This document shows positions 18,236-27,021 of a stretch of DNA of 64,000 bases, one piece after another. Position 1 is the stretch's first letter; each line of letters begins with the position of its first letter. Origin of the DNA: Streptomyces sp. NBC_01460 (GTDB lineage: Bacteria > Actinomycetota > Actinomycetes > Streptomycetales > Streptomycetaceae); the NCBI RefSeq assembly GCF_036227405.1, contig NZ_CP109473.1, positions 3,224,001 to 3,288,000 of the forward strand, read 5' to 3'. The notes under the pieces were generated by a model. That model had not been told where the DNA came from, did not search any database, and was given only the letters and a program-made list of their open reading frames with translations. Position numbers and translations under genes: made by a program.

Positions 18236-18703
18236 ATGAGCGAGCGACTCCAGACCGGCGACACCGCCCCCGCCTTCACCCTTCCGGACGCCGACGGCAA
18301 CGAGATCTCGCTCGCCGACCACAAGGGCCGCAAGGTCATCGTCTACTTCTACCCCGCCGCGCTTACCCCCGGTTGCACCAAGCAGGCCTGCGACTTCACG
18401 GACAACCTGGACGTCCTCGCGGAAGCCGGTTACGACGTCATCGGCGTGTCGCCCGACAAGCCGGAGAAGCTCGCCAAGTTCCGCGAGCAGGAGAACCTCA
18501 AGGTCACCCTGGTCGGCGACCCCTCCAAGGAGACGCTGGAGGCGTACGGCGCGTTCGGAGAGAAGAAGCTCTACGGCAAAGTGGTGACGGGCGTGATCCG
18601 CTCCACGTTTGTGGTCGACGAAGAGGGCAAGGTGGAGAAGGCCCTCTACAACGTCAAGGCGACCGGTCACGTCGCCAAGATCATCAAGGATCTCGGAATC
18701 TGA
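18236..18703 (+). CDS. bcp: Thioredoxin-dependent peroxiredoxin Bcp
   Basis: A 155-residue peroxiredoxin of the Bcp/PrxQ group, which reduces hydrogen peroxide and organic peroxides. The peroxidatic cysteine is C47 in LTPGCTKQACDF and the resolving cysteine is C52, the i+5 arrangement of the alpha-type PrxQ enzymes. The strong ribosome site GAGGAGAG precedes ATG 18236. It is a cytoplasmic single gene. Confidence 0.95.
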   Translation: MSERLQTGDTAPAFTLPDADGNEISLADHKGRKVIVYFYPAALTPGCTKQACDFTDNLDVLAEAGYDVIGVSPDKPEKLAKFREQENLKVTLVGDPSKETLEAYGAFGEKKLYGKVVTGVIRSTFVVDEEGKVEKALYNVKATGHVAKIIKDLGI

Positions 18704-18830
18704 CCCTTTCCGGCCGATACCGGCTGAAACCGATGTGATCGAGATCGCAAACAGCCGTTGATTCGGTTTGCAACCGCCATGACCGCGCAGAAGCCTTTCC
18801 TGGAACACCGTTCGACGAAAGGAACCGGCC

Positions 18831-20327
18831 ATGGCGGCCTCCGACCCCCACCAGGCGGCCGACCCTGATGCGGTCAAACGCCACCCAGCGCTCTTCCGCG
18901 CCATCCGGAAGCGCCAGAACCCCCGGCTCCGTCGGACGGACATCACCATCACCGACGACCAGGCGGTCAAGCGCGCGGTGAAGGCGGCGTCGCTCGGTAA
19001 CGCCATGGAGTGGTTCGACTTCGGCATCTACTCCTACCTGGCCGTCACCATCGGGCACGTGTTCTTCCCATCCGGGAACGACACCACCCAGCTCCTCTCG
19101 TCGTTCGCGACCTTCGCCGTGGCCTTCCTCGTCCGCCCCCTCGGCGGCATGTTCTTCGGCCCCATGGGCGACAAGATCGGCCGCAAGAAGGTCCTCGCCC
19201 TCACCATGATCCTCATGGCGATCGGCACCTTCGCGATCGGCCTCATCCCCTCCCACGGCACCATCGGCGTCTGGGCCGCGGTCCTCCTCATCTTCTTCCG
19301 GATGCTCCAGGGCTTCTCCACCGGCGGCGAGTACGGCGGCGCCTCGACCTTCATCGCCGAATACGCCCCCGACAAGCGCCGCGGCTTCTACGGCAGCTTC
19401 CTCGAATTCGGCACCCTGGCCGGATACGTCGGCGCCGCCGGACTCGTCACCCTCCTCTACGCCCTCCTGGACACCCCCCAGATGGAGTCCTGGGGCTGGC
19501 GCATCCCGTTCCTCGTCGCCGGCCCCCTCGGCCTCGTAGGCCTCTACCTGCGACTGCGCCTCGACGAGACCCCCGCCTTCCAGAAGCTGGAGGGCGGCAC
19601 CGCCCACGCCTCGGAGGCCGCCGACCACGTCGAGTCCACCGCCAAGGGCGACCTCGCGAAGATCTTCCGCCAGTACTGGCCGACACTGATCCTCTGCATC
19701 GCCCTGGTCGGCGCGTACAACATCGCCGACTACATGCTGCTCTCGTACATGCCGACGTACCTCTCGGACGAGCTCGGCTACAGCGAGACCCACGGCCTGC
19801 TCATCCTGCTCGCCGTCATGGTCCTGCTGATGCTGATCATCAGCCAGTTCGGCAAGCTCTCCGACCGCTTCGGCCGCAAGCCGCTGCTGATGGCCGGAAT
19901 GCTCGGCTTCCTGTTCCTCTCCCTGCCCTCGTTCCTCCTGATCCGCCAGGGCAGCATCCCGGCGATCGCCATCGGCATGGTCATGCTGGGCCTCTCCCTG
20001 GTCTGCATGCTGGGCACGATGTCCGCCGCCCTCCCGGCCCTGTTCCCGACCAACGTCCGCTACGGCTCCCTGTCGGTCGGCTACAACCTCTCGGCCTCGA
20101 TCTTCGGCGGTACGACACCGCTGGTGATCACCGCCCTGATCAGCTGGAGCGGCTCGAACCTCATGCCGGCGTACTACGCGATGGCGGCGGCCCTGGTCGG
20201 CGTGATCGCGGTGGCCTGCATGAAGGAGACGGCCAACCAGCCCCTGGCCGGCTCCCCGCCCTCGGTCGAGACGGAAGAGGAAGCCGCCGAGCTGGTCCAC
20301 GCCCAGAGCCCGGACCCGAAGTTCTGA
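18831..20327 (+). CDS. MFS metabolite:H+ symporter (ProP/MHS type)
   Basis: A 498-residue transporter with 12 predicted membrane helices. The motif LGNAMEWFDFGIYSYLA at TM1, RPLGGMFFGPMGDKIGRKK after TM2 and LSDRFGRKPLL before TM8 are those of the metabolite:H+ symporter family, which includes ProP (proline/betaine), KgtP and ShiA. The N-terminal 45 residues are polar and cytoplasmic. The exact substrate is unknown; an osmoprotectant or organic acid is typical. A strong hairpin terminator follows. Confidence 0.88.
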   Translation: MAASDPHQAADPDAVKRHPALFRAIRKRQNPRLRRTDITITDDQAVKRAVKAASLGNAMEWFDFGIYSYLAVTIGHVFFPSGNDTTQLLSSFATFAVAFLVRPLGGMFFGPMGDKIGRKKVLALTMILMAIGTFAIGLIPSHGTIGVWAAVLLIFFRMLQGFSTGGEYGGASTFIAEYAPDKRRGFYGSFLEFGTLAGYVGAAGLVTLLYALLDTPQMESWGWRIPFLVAGPLGLVGLYLRLRLDETPAFQKLEGGTAHASEAADHVESTAKGDLAKIFRQYWPTLILCIALVGAYNIADYMLLSYMPTYLSDELGYSETHGLLILLAVMVLLMLIISQFGKLSDRFGRKPLLMAGMLGFLFLSLPSFLLIRQGSIPAIAIGMVMLGLSLVCMLGTMSAALPALFPTNVRYGSLSVGYNLSASIFGGTTPLVITALISWSGSNLMPAYYAMAAALVGVIAVACMKETANQPLAGSPPSVETEEEAAELVHAQSPDPKF

Positions 20328-20340
20328 CCCCGTCCCCACG

Positions 20341-20378
20341 GAAGGGCCCGTACCGCCACAAAGCGGTACGGGCCCTTC
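20341..20378 (+). terminator. Strong hairpin terminator after the MFS gene
   Basis: GAAGGGCCCGTACCGC (20341-20356) and its exact complement at 20363-20378 enclose a 6-nt loop. It lies 13 bp after the transporter stop. Confidence 0.85.
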
Positions 20379-20472
20379 CACATCTCATCGCATTACGGAC
20401 GTGACCATCCGATTAACGGTTCGTTGCTCCGTACGAGGCCGCGAACGCGCGGCCGGATACGGAGGGGACCCG

Positions 20473-21474
20473 ATGTCCGAGGCGTACGACCCGACAAGGC
20501 TCGCGAAGGCTGTGGCAGAAGCAAGCAACTGGACCGACCTCATACGCCGCCTGGGCTTGAAGAAGAGTGGCGGGAGGCACCGAGTCCTCAAAGAGAAGGT
20601 CGTAGAACTCGGACTCGACACAAGCCACTTCAGACAGCGCAGCCCTTGGCGCAAATATCCTGACGCAGCGATTGCCGCCGCTGCGATCTCGTCGTCATCG
20701 CTACGCGAGGTCGTCCTCAAACTGGGTGCGACGCCCGCAACCGGCACGCTGTCTCACATAGCCCGCCGCATCGCGGCTGCAGGGATCGACGTCAGCCACT
20801 TCCCTGGAATGAATCGACCGCAGTTGGGCCTCCTGTTCAGCGTCGAGGAACTACAGGCCGCCGCCGGTACCAGCGAGTCCGTGCGCGGGGTGGCGCGTGC
20901 TCTGGGTATCCCTGACGACGGCCGGTCGCGCGCCGCAGTAGCCGCCATGCTCCGCAGCAGGGGGATCGACACCTCCCACTTCCGAAATGCGCGCCTCTCC
21001 ATCCCGGAGGAGGCGTTGCGTACTGCGGTGCGGGAAGCCCTCAGCTTCGCCGATGTCATGCGCGCCCTCGGTCTTGAAGTGACCGATTCCAACCACAGAC
21101 GGGTTCGGCGCAAGGCCCTTCAGATGCGGTTGGATACGAGCCACTTCCGGCGCCGCTCGTGGGGATCGGTAAATGTGCCTGAACAGAGACAGATCGCACC
21201 GATTGCACTTGTGATCATGCCGCAGGGCTCGGCGCGCGTGAACCGGACGCGCCTCCACCGGGCGCTCCAAGAGATCGGGGTGCAGTACCGATGCACCTCG
21301 TGCGGGAACACCGGCGAGTGGCTGGGGAAACCGATCACGCTCCAGATCGACCACATCAACGGCAACTGGCTGGACAACAGGGCGGAGAACCTGCGTTACC
21401 TGTGCCCGAATTGCCATGCGTTGACAGATACATGGTGTCGCAACCGGCGCCGAACCAAGACAGTAGCGACTTAG
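20473..21474 (+). CDS. HNH endonuclease-like protein with four HTH-like repeats
   Basis: A 333-residue protein. Four modules of about 55-60 residues each end in a G-[IL]-D-x-SHF or RLDTSHF motif (about residues 49-53, 106-110, 167-171 and 221-225). Their core (LIRRLGL...GGRHRVLKEKVVEL) resembles small DNA-binding helix-turn-helix units. The C-terminus is an HNH domain with CTSC (about 274), LQIDHINGN and CPNCH, so the zinc and catalytic residues are present. Phage and mobile HNH proteins have this layout. Its base and codon use is visibly less G+C-rich than its neighbours, which suggests transfer. ATG 20473 has GGAGGGG before it. It ends 45 bp before tRNA-Leu. Confidence 0.85.
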   Translation: MSEAYDPTRLAKAVAEASNWTDLIRRLGLKKSGGRHRVLKEKVVELGLDTSHFRQRSPWRKYPDAAIAAAAISSSSLREVVLKLGATPATGTLSHIARRIAAAGIDVSHFPGMNRPQLGLLFSVEELQAAAGTSESVRGVARALGIPDDGRSRAAVAAMLRSRGIDTSHFRNARLSIPEEALRTAVREALSFADVMRALGLEVTDSNHRRVRRKALQMRLDTSHFRRRSWGSVNVPEQRQIAPIALVIMPQGSARVNRTRLHRALQEIGVQYRCTSCGNTGEWLGKPITLQIDHINGNWLDNRAENLRYLCPNCHALTDTWCRNRRRTKTVAT

Positions 21475-21519
21475 CCTCTTCCTACCGGCCGCCGCTTCCC
21501 TTGTAGACTGCCGACACAT

Positions 21520-21603
21520 GCGCGAGTGCTGGAACTGGTTAGACAGGCTGGTTTTAGGTACCAGTGCCCTAGTGGCGTGAGGGTTCGAGTCCCTTCTCGC
21601 GTA
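21520..21603 (+). tRNA. tRNA-Leu (anticodon UAG)
   Basis: Acceptor arms GCGCGAG and CTCGCGT pair (first pair G-U). The anticodon stem CTGGT/ACCAG holds loop TTTAGGT with anticodon TAG, and the T-arm is GAGGG-TTCGAGT-CCCTT-like. The long variable arm of a class II tRNA is present. It reads CUA leucine codons, which are rare in this genome. CCA is not encoded. Confidence 0.93.
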
Positions 21604-21611
21604 CGTCACGA

Positions 21612-21647
21612 AAAGGCTCAGCACGTACCCGTACGCGCTGAGCCTTT
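21612..21647 (+). terminator. Hairpin terminator after tRNA-Leu
   Basis: AAAGGCTCAGC (21612-21622) pairs with GCTGAGCCTTT (21637-21647), giving a stem flanked by A and T runs, 9 bp after the tRNA. Confidence 0.8.
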
Positions 21648-21663
21648 GGCGTGTCATCTGTCT

Positions 21664-22266
21664 TCAGCGCACCAGCTCCCGCACCACCGGCACAAGAGCC
21701 CGGAACGCCTTGCCGCGGTGGCTGATCGCGTTCTTCTCCGCCGGGGTGAGCTCCGCGCAGGTCCGGGTCTCGCCGTCGGGTTCCAGGATCGGGTCGTAGC
21801 CGAAGCCGTACGCGCCGGCCGGGGCGGTGCGCAGGGTGCCCGTGAGGCGGCCCTCGACCACGCGTTCCGTGCCGTCGGGGAGTGCCAGGGCGGCGGCGCA
21901 GGCGAAGTAGGCGCCGCGGTGGGGGGCGGAGATGTCGCCGAGCTGGGCGAGGAGCAGGTCCAGGTTGGCCGTGTCGTCGCCGTGGGTGCCGGACCAGCGG
22001 GCCGAGAAGATGCCGGGGGCTCCGCCGAGTACGTCGACGCAGAGGCCGGAGTCGTCGGCGACGGCCGGGTGGCCGGTGGCCTGGGCCAGGGCGTGGGCCT
22101 TGAGGAGGGCGTTCTCGGCGAAGGTGACGCCGGTTTCCTTGACGTCGGGGATGTCGGGGTACGCGTCCGCGCCGACGAGGTCGTGGTTCAGGCCCGCGTC
22201 GGCGAGGATCGCGTGGAGTTCGGTGATTTTCCCGGCGTTGCGGGTGGCGAGAATCAGGCGCGTCAT
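21664..22266 (-). CDS. rdgB: XTP/dITP pyrophosphatase (RdgB/HAM1)
   Basis: A 200-residue house-cleaning enzyme that hydrolyses deaminated purine nucleotides (ITP, XTP, dITP) to monophosphates. Family motifs: LILATRNAGKITEL at the N-terminus, TFAENALLKAHALA, VADDSGLCVDVLGGAPGIFS (metal and base site) and GFGYDPIL; C-terminal SHRGKAF. It follows the lipoprotein and rph genes on the same strand, an arrangement (rph then rdgB) that is common in actinobacteria. Confidence 0.95.
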   Translation of the reverse strand: MTRLILATRNAGKITELHAILADAGLNHDLVGADAYPDIPDVKETGVTFAENALLKAHALAQATGHPAVADDSGLCVDVLGGAPGIFSARWSGTHGDDTANLDLLLAQLGDISAPHRGAYFACAAALALPDGTERVVEGRLTGTLRTAPAGAYGFGYDPILEPDGETRTCAELTPAEKNAISHRGKAFRALVPVVRELVR

Positions 22267-22287
22267 GCGTCGATTATCGCCGCCGGG

Positions 22288-22677
22288 TCAGGGGGTGCAG
22301 ACCTTGCCGATCTCGGCGGCCGCGTCGGTGACGGGGGTGATGTCGGGGGTGGCGTCGCCCTTGTCGATGGAGTCGCGGACGTTGCCGACGCCTGCCTGGA
22401 GGTCGTCGACCGCCTTGCTCAGGTCGGCGTTGTCCGTGGTGTCGCCGAGGTCCTTGAGTTCCTTGTCGATCTGGTCGAGGGACTCGGACGCCTGTGTCGG
22501 GTCGTCGGAGGCGTTGGACACGGCCTGCTGGAGGTTGTTGACGCTGGTGGCGATGGCGTCGGCGGTGCGGACGCAGTCCAGGGCCTTGTCGACGGCGCCG
22601 CAGCCGACGGCCGCGGTGAGGGTGAGCAGGGTGGCCGTGACGGCGAGTGCGGTGCGGTGGTGGCGGCGCGAGGCCAT
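22288..22677 (-). CDS. Putative lipoprotein, function unknown
   Basis: A 129-residue protein with a lipoprotein signal ending in AAVGC (lipobox), then an acidic helical region built of Asp, Gln, Ser and Val with pattern like a coiled coil (TSVNNLQQAVSNA, SLDQIDKELKDLGD), and a C-terminal Cys that could pair with an earlier one. ATG 22677 is chosen because GGGAGGG precedes it and the basic signal start follows. It lies between rph and rdgB on the same strand. Family not recognised. Confidence 0.7.
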   Translation of the reverse strand: MASRRHHRTALAVTATLLTLTAAVGCGAVDKALDCVRTADAIATSVNNLQQAVSNASDDPTQASESLDQIDKELKDLGDTTDNADLSKAVDDLQAGVGNVRDSIDKGDATPDITPVTDAAAEIGKVCTP

Positions 22678-22779
22678 GGTGCGGTCCCTCCCCGGGGGCG
22701 GATACGTGGACGGACGCACGGTTCGACCCGTGCGCCCGTACCCGCTACGACGCTGTGCGCTGCGTATTTGGTTGCTTCT

Positions 22780-23517
22780 TTACTCGCCGAGTGTGCGGGC
22801 GAGTGCCTCTTCCTGGAGCTTGGCCAGGTCGGTGCAGCCGGCGGTGGCGAGGTCGAGGAGGGCGTTGAGCTCGGCGCGGTCGAAGGGCTCGGCCTCGGCG
22901 GTGCCCTGGACCTCGACGAAGCGGCCGTCGCCGGTGCAGACGACGTTCATGTCGGTGTCGGCGCGGACGTCCTCCTCGTAGCAGAGGTCGAGGAGGGGGA
23001 TGCCGTCGACGATGCCGACGCTGATGGCTGCGACGGTGCCGGTGAGGGGCTTGCGGCCATGCTTGATGATCTTCTTGCCCTGGGCCCAGGCGATGGCGTC
23101 GGCGAGGGCGACGTAGGCGCCGGTGATGGCCGCGGTGCGGGTGCCGCCGTCGGCCTGGAGGACGTCGCAGTCGAGGACGATCGTGTTCTCGCCGAGGGCC
23201 TTGTAGTCGATCACGGCGCGCAGGGAGCGGCCGATGAGGCGGCTGATCTCGTGGGTGCGGCCGCCGATCTTTCCGCGTACGGATTCGCGGTCGCCGCGGG
23301 TGTTGGTGGAGCGGGGCAGCATGGAGTACTCGGCGGTGACCCATCCTTCGCCGGTGCCCTTGCGCCAGCGCGGGACGCCTTCGGTGACGGAGGCGGTGCA
23401 GAAGACCTTGGTGTCGCCGAAGGAGATGAGTACGGAGCCTTCGGCGTGCTTGCTCCATCCGCGTTCGATGGTGACGGGGCGGAGCTGTTCGGGGGTGCGG
23501 CCGTCGATACGAGACAT
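22780..23517 (-). CDS. rph: Ribonuclease PH
   Basis: A 245-residue 3'-5' phosphorolytic exoribonuclease that trims tRNA 3' ends. It shows the RNase PH motifs [41 protein letters not shown] and [17 protein letters not shown], and its length is normal for the family. ATG 23517 (MSRIDGR) is the conserved start; a longer frame upstream is not supported. It is followed on the same strand by the lipoprotein and rdgB. Confidence 0.95.
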   Translation of the reverse strand: MSRIDGRTPEQLRPVTIERGWSKHAEGSVLISFGDTKVFCTASVTEGVPRWRKGTGEGWVTAEYSMLPRSTNTRGDRESVRGKIGGRTHEISRLIGRSLRAVIDYKALGENTIVLDCDVLQADGGTRTAAITGAYVALADAIAWAQGKKIIKHGRKPLTGTVAAISVGIVDGIPLLDLCYEEDVRADTDMNVVCTGDGRFVEVQGTAEAEPFDRAELNALLDLATAGCTDLAKLQEEALARTLGE

Positions 23518-23693
23518 GGCGTCGAGCCTAGCGGCTGGGACGGCGGGGTCCGTTCGGGTGCGGGGCGGGTGCCACGGCGGGCGCACGGCGGGCGCACGAC
23601 TCGTGCAGGACGAGCGCAGGGCCGGTGCGGGGCGGGTGTGCGGCTGGTGCGGACCTGCGCTGCGTACGGCTGGGGGTGTGTGGCGGGTGCACG

Positions 23694-23736
23694 GCAGGCC
23701 CCGCTCCGTGCCGGTCGGGGGCGGAGCGGGGCCTGC
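23694..23736 (-). terminator. Hairpin after nagF
   Basis: GCAGGCCCCGCTCCG (23694-23708) and its exact complement (23722-23736) form a 15-bp stem, 36 bp after the stop of nagF on the minus strand. Confidence 0.75.
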
Positions 23737-23771
23737 GCGTGGGACCTGGGTGGGCCGGCGGGGTCAGCCGG

Positions 23772-24005
23772 TCACATCATGTCTTCGATGTCGGCGGCGA
23801 TGGGGTCGGCGTCGGTGCCGATGACGACCTGGATCGCGGTGCCCATCTTGACGACGCCGTGGGCTCCGGCGGCCTTGAGCGCGGCCTCGTCGACCTTGCT
23901 GGGGTCGTGGACCTCGGTGCGGAGGCGGGTGATGCAGCCTTCGATCTCGTCGATGTTCTCGATGCCGCCGAGCCCGGCGACGATCTTCTCAGCCTTGCTG
24001 GCCAT
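23772..24005 (-). CDS. nagF: PTS EIIB component for N-acetylglucosamine
   Basis: A 77-residue phosphotransfer protein of the glucose/GlcNAc family EIIB. The phosphorylated cysteine is C24 in EIEGCITRLRTEV. It accepts phosphate from EIIA and passes it to sugar entering through the separate EIIC proteins NagE1 and NagE2. In most bacteria EIIB is fused to EIIC; here it is a free protein, as in S. coelicolor. It is divergent from nagE1 and shares the dre site between them, so DasR should repress both. Confidence 0.92.
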   Translation of the reverse strand: MASKAEKIVAGLGGIENIDEIEGCITRLRTEVHDPSKVDEAALKAAGAHGVVKMGTAIQVVIGTDADPIAADIEDMM

Positions 24006-24168
24006 GTCCTACTCCCTGGTCTGTGCGTGCGTGGGGCGGCCCACCATGGGTCCGTTTCGTCACGGTAACGCACGGTTGGCCCAACTTCACGGGCGGGTAA
24101 CCGCGCAGTCCCCAATGATGACGATCACCGGCGCTCCGCCTTTCGGCAGGGCTCCGCACCGTATCGCA

Positions 24169-24184
24169 ACTGGTCTACACCAGT
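24169..24184. promoter_or_regulatory. DasR-responsive element (dre) between nagF and nagE1
   Basis: ACTGGTCTACACCAGT is a near-perfect 16-bp palindrome close to the dre consensus AGTGGTCTAGACCACT. It lies in the divergent promoter region, 164 bp from the nagF start and 43 bp from nagE1. Confidence 0.88.
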
Positions 24185-24226
24185 TTGCAACGACCGCCAA
24201 ACCTGGCGTGTTCCGGGAGGATGCCG

Positions 24227-25483
24227 ATGAGCTCGAACGCGGCGACAGCACCGCAGCGGAAGTGGTGGAACGGGCCGGTCCAGGGGCTGCAGAAGGTCGG
24301 TCGCAGCCTGCAGTTGCCGGTGGCGGTCCTGCCTGCCGCGGGTCTCCTCGTCAGCCTCGGCAACCTCTTCGACTCCTCGCTGCACGGTGCCTTCTGGGAC
24401 AAGTTCGCGAAGGTGCTCCTCAACGGCGGGACGGCGATCCTGGACGGCGAGGTGGGTCTGCCGCTGCTGTTCTGCATCGGCGTCGCGATCGGCTTCGCCA
24501 AGAAGGCGGACGGCTCGACGGCGCTCGCCGCCGTCGTCGGCTTCCTCGTCTACCGGGGCGTGCTGGCGGCGTTCCCGGTGGACGACTCCGTCACCGAGGC
24601 GACCCCTGACGGAGTGCCGCAGAATCCGGGCGTCCTGGGCGGCATCATCATCGGCCTGCTGACCGCCGTCATCTGGCAGCGGTACCACCGCACGAAGCTG
24701 GTCGACTGGCTCGGCTTCTTCAACGGGCGCCGCCTGGTCCCGATCCTGATGGCGTTCCTGTGCGTGATCCTGGGGACGTTGTTCGGCCTGCTGTGGCAGC
24801 CGGTGGGTGACGCGCTGACGTGGTTCGCCAAGCAGCTCATCGACCTGGGTGCCTGGGGCGCGGCGATCTTCGGTTTCGCGAACCGGCTGTTGATCCCGAT
24901 CGGCATGCACCAGTTCCTGAACACGTTCTTCTGGTTCCAGGCGGGTGAGTTCTCGGGTGACGACGGCACGGTGCAGGGCGACATCTCACGCTTCTTCGCC
25001 GGGGACCCGTCGGCGGGGCAGTTCACGTCGGGGTTCTTCCCGATCATGATGTTCGGTCTGCCGGCCGCGGCGCTGGCGATCGCCCACACCGCGCGGCCGG
25101 AGCGCCGCAAGGAGGTGTCCGGGCTGATGTTGTCCGTGGCGCTGACGTCGTTCGTGACGGGGGTGACGGAGCCGCTGGAGTTCTCGTTCCTGTTCGTCGC
25201 TCCGCTGCTGTACGGGGTGCACGCGATCCTCACCGGTGTCTCGATGGGGGTGACCTGGGCGCTCGGGGTGCACGCGGGGTTCAGCTTCTCGGCGGGGTTG
25301 ATCGACTACGTGGTGAACTGGCATCTGGATACGAAACCGTGGTTGATCATCCCGATCGGTCTGTGTTTCGCGGTGATCTATTATGTGATCTTCCGGTTCG
25401 CGATCACGAAGTTCAACCTCCAGACGCCGGGGCGCGAGCCCGTGGACGTGGAGGAGAAGACGGAGGACGACCTCACGAAGTAG
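24227..25483 (+). CDS. nagE1: PTS EIIC permease for N-acetylglucosamine (first copy)
   Basis: A 418-residue membrane permease, about 10 helices, of the Glc/GlcNAc PTS family. It has the pattern GLQKVGRSLQLPVAVLPAAG at the N-terminus and the sugar-channel motifs GMHQFLNTFF and GVTEPLEFSFLF. It lacks an EIIB domain, which is supplied by nagF. ATG 24227 lies 6 nt after GGAGG; an ATG two codons upstream is also possible. Very similar to the next gene, so the two are paralogues from duplication. A dre site 43 bp upstream implies DasR control. Confidence 0.9.
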   Translation: MSSNAATAPQRKWWNGPVQGLQKVGRSLQLPVAVLPAAGLLVSLGNLFDSSLHGAFWDKFAKVLLNGGTAILDGEVGLPLLFCIGVAIGFAKKADGSTALAAVVGFLVYRGVLAAFPVDDSVTEATPDGVPQNPGVLGGIIIGLLTAVIWQRYHRTKLVDWLGFFNGRRLVPILMAFLCVILGTLFGLLWQPVGDALTWFAKQLIDLGAWGAAIFGFANRLLIPIGMHQFLNTFFWFQAGEFSGDDGTVQGDISRFFAGDPSAGQFTSGFFPIMMFGLPAAALAIAHTARPERRKEVSGLMLSVALTSFVTGVTEPLEFSFLFVAPLLYGVHAILTGVSMGVTWALGVHAGFSFSAGLIDYVVNWHLDTKPWLIIPIGLCFAVIYYVIFRFAITKFNLQTPGREPVDVEEKTEDDLTK

Positions 25484-25501
25484 AGGCTCCTCCAGCTCCG
25501 C

Positions 25502-25533
25502 AAGGCCCTCGGACCCTTCGGTCCGGGGGCCTT
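25502..25533 (+). terminator. Hairpin after nagE1
   Basis: AAGGCCCTCGGACC and GGTCCGGGGGCCTT pair with one G-T wobble around a CTTC loop, 18 bp after the nagE1 stop. It suggests nagE2 is transcribed separately. Confidence 0.75.
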
Positions 25534-25617
25534 CGCCTGTCACCCAGGGTGGCGGGGGAACTACGTCCCAGATCGTAAGGAATTGCAGGTTCCTTATCTA
25601 ACCCTCACCGTGCTAAA

Positions 25618-25633
25618 ACTGGTCTACACCACT
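25618..25633. promoter_or_regulatory. DasR-responsive element, first of two before nagE2
   Basis: ACTGGTCTACACCACT differs from the dre consensus AGTGGTCTAGACCACT at two positions. It lies 102 bp before nagE2 and 1 bp from a second copy. Confidence 0.88.
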
Positions 25634-25634
25634 G

Positions 25635-25650
25635 AGTGGTCCAGACCACG
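25635..25650. promoter_or_regulatory. DasR-responsive element, second of two before nagE2
   Basis: AGTGGTCCAGACCACG matches 14 of 16 positions of the dre consensus. Together with the site at 25618 it makes a tandem pair, which would give tight DasR repression relieved by glucosamine-6-phosphate. Confidence 0.85.
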
Positions 25651-25734
25651 CGGCCGTTTCTGCCGCCGCGTTCCTCGAGTCGTCGCCCTCCGAAATCCTG
25701 TCCCTGGCGGCGCCTTGCCTACTGGAGGAAGTTG

Positions 25735-27000
25735 ATGAGTACGGACACCGCTGCGGCGGCGGCTCCCGCGAAGAAGCGGAGCGCCGGCGTGTTCCAGGGC
25801 CTGCAGAAGGTCGGTCGCAGCCTGCAGCTGCCGATCGCCGTGCTGCCTGCAGCGGGCATTCTGCTCCGCCTCGGCCAGCCCGATGTCTTCGGGGCCGAGG
25901 GCCTCGGCTGGGGCAAGGTCGCCACGATCTTCGCGTCTGCCGGTGACGCGGTCTTCGCCAATCTGCCCCTGCTGTTCTGTGTCGGCATCGCCATCGGGTT
26001 CGCCAAGAAGGCCGACGGCTCCACGGCGCTCGCCGCCCTGGTCGGCTTCCTGGTCTACAAGAACGTGCTGACCGCGTTCCCGACCTCCGAAGCGGTCGTC
26101 AACACCACGGCCAACAAGGGTGTCGACGTCGCCGCGACGTACAACGACCCCAAGGTCTTCGGCGGCATCATCATGGGCCTCCTGGCCGCCGTCATCTGGC
26201 AGCGCTACCACCGCACCAAGCTGGTGGACTGGCTCGGCTTCTTCAACGGCCGCCGCCTGGTCCCGATCATCATGGCCTTCGTGGGCACCATCATGGGTGT
26301 TCTCTTCGGTCTGGTCTGGGAGCCGATAGGTGACCTCATCACCAACTTCGGTGAGTGGATGACCGGTCTGGGCGCCATCGGCGCCGGTATCTTCGGTGTC
26401 GTCAACCGCGCCCTGCTTCCGGTCGGCATGCACCAGTTCGTGAACACGGTGGCCTGGCAGGAGATCGGTTCCTTCAAGGACTCCGCGGGTGGCCTGTGGC
26501 ACGGCGACCTGCCGCGCTTCTTCCACGGCGACCCCACGGCCGGTCAGTTCATGTCCGGCTTCTTCCCGATCATGATGTTCGCTCTGCCCGCCGCCGCCCT
26601 GGCGATCACGCACTGCGCCCGCCCGGAACGCCGCAAGGCCGTCGGCGGCATGATGATGTCCCTCGCGCTGACCTCGTTCGTCACCGGCATCACGGAGCCG
26701 ATCGAGTTCGCGTTCATGTTCATCGCGCCGCTGCTGTACGTGATCCACGCGGTGCTGACCGCCGTGTCGATGGCCGTCACCTGGGGCCTGGGCGTGCACC
26801 ACGGCTTCAGCTTCTCCGCCGGTGCGATCGACTACGTCCTGAACTGGAACCTGGCGACCAAGCCCTGGATGATCATCCCGATCGGCCTGGTCTTCGCGGT
26901 GGTCTACTACGTGGTCTTCCGCTTCGCGATCACGAAGTTCAACCTCACCACTCCGGGCCGTGAGCCCGAGGAAGAGGTCGAGGACCTCACCAAGGCGTAA
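25735..27000 (+). CDS. nagE2: PTS EIIC permease for N-acetylglucosamine (second copy)
   Basis: A 421-residue EIIC permease closely similar to the preceding gene (shared blocks GLQKVGRSLQLP, KLVDWLGFFNGRRLVPI and TPGREP). It has the same sugar-channel motifs GMHQFVNTV and GITEPIEFAFMF. In S. coelicolor NagE2 is the main GlcNAc permease. ATG 25735 follows a GGAGGAAG ribosome site. Two tandem dre sites lie upstream and a strong terminator follows. GlcNAc uptake through this system is linked to the choice between growth and development. Confidence 0.92.
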   Translation: MSTDTAAAAAPAKKRSAGVFQGLQKVGRSLQLPIAVLPAAGILLRLGQPDVFGAEGLGWGKVATIFASAGDAVFANLPLLFCVGIAIGFAKKADGSTALAALVGFLVYKNVLTAFPTSEAVVNTTANKGVDVAATYNDPKVFGGIIMGLLAAVIWQRYHRTKLVDWLGFFNGRRLVPIIMAFVGTIMGVLFGLVWEPIGDLITNFGEWMTGLGAIGAGIFGVVNRALLPVGMHQFVNTVAWQEIGSFKDSAGGLWHGDLPRFFHGDPTAGQFMSGFFPIMMFALPAAALAITHCARPERRKAVGGMMMSLALTSFVTGITEPIEFAFMFIAPLLYVIHAVLTAVSMAVTWGLGVHHGFSFSAGAIDYVLNWNLATKPWMIIPIGLVFAVVYYVVFRFAITKFNLTTPGREPEEEVEDLTKA

Positions 27001-27021
27001 GCCCTGGACGGCCCGTCACGG

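Noticed and set aside
24227..27000. nagE1 and nagE2 as fused EIICB proteins
   Set aside because: Neither has a phospho-cysteine EIIB motif; EIIB is the separate nagF.
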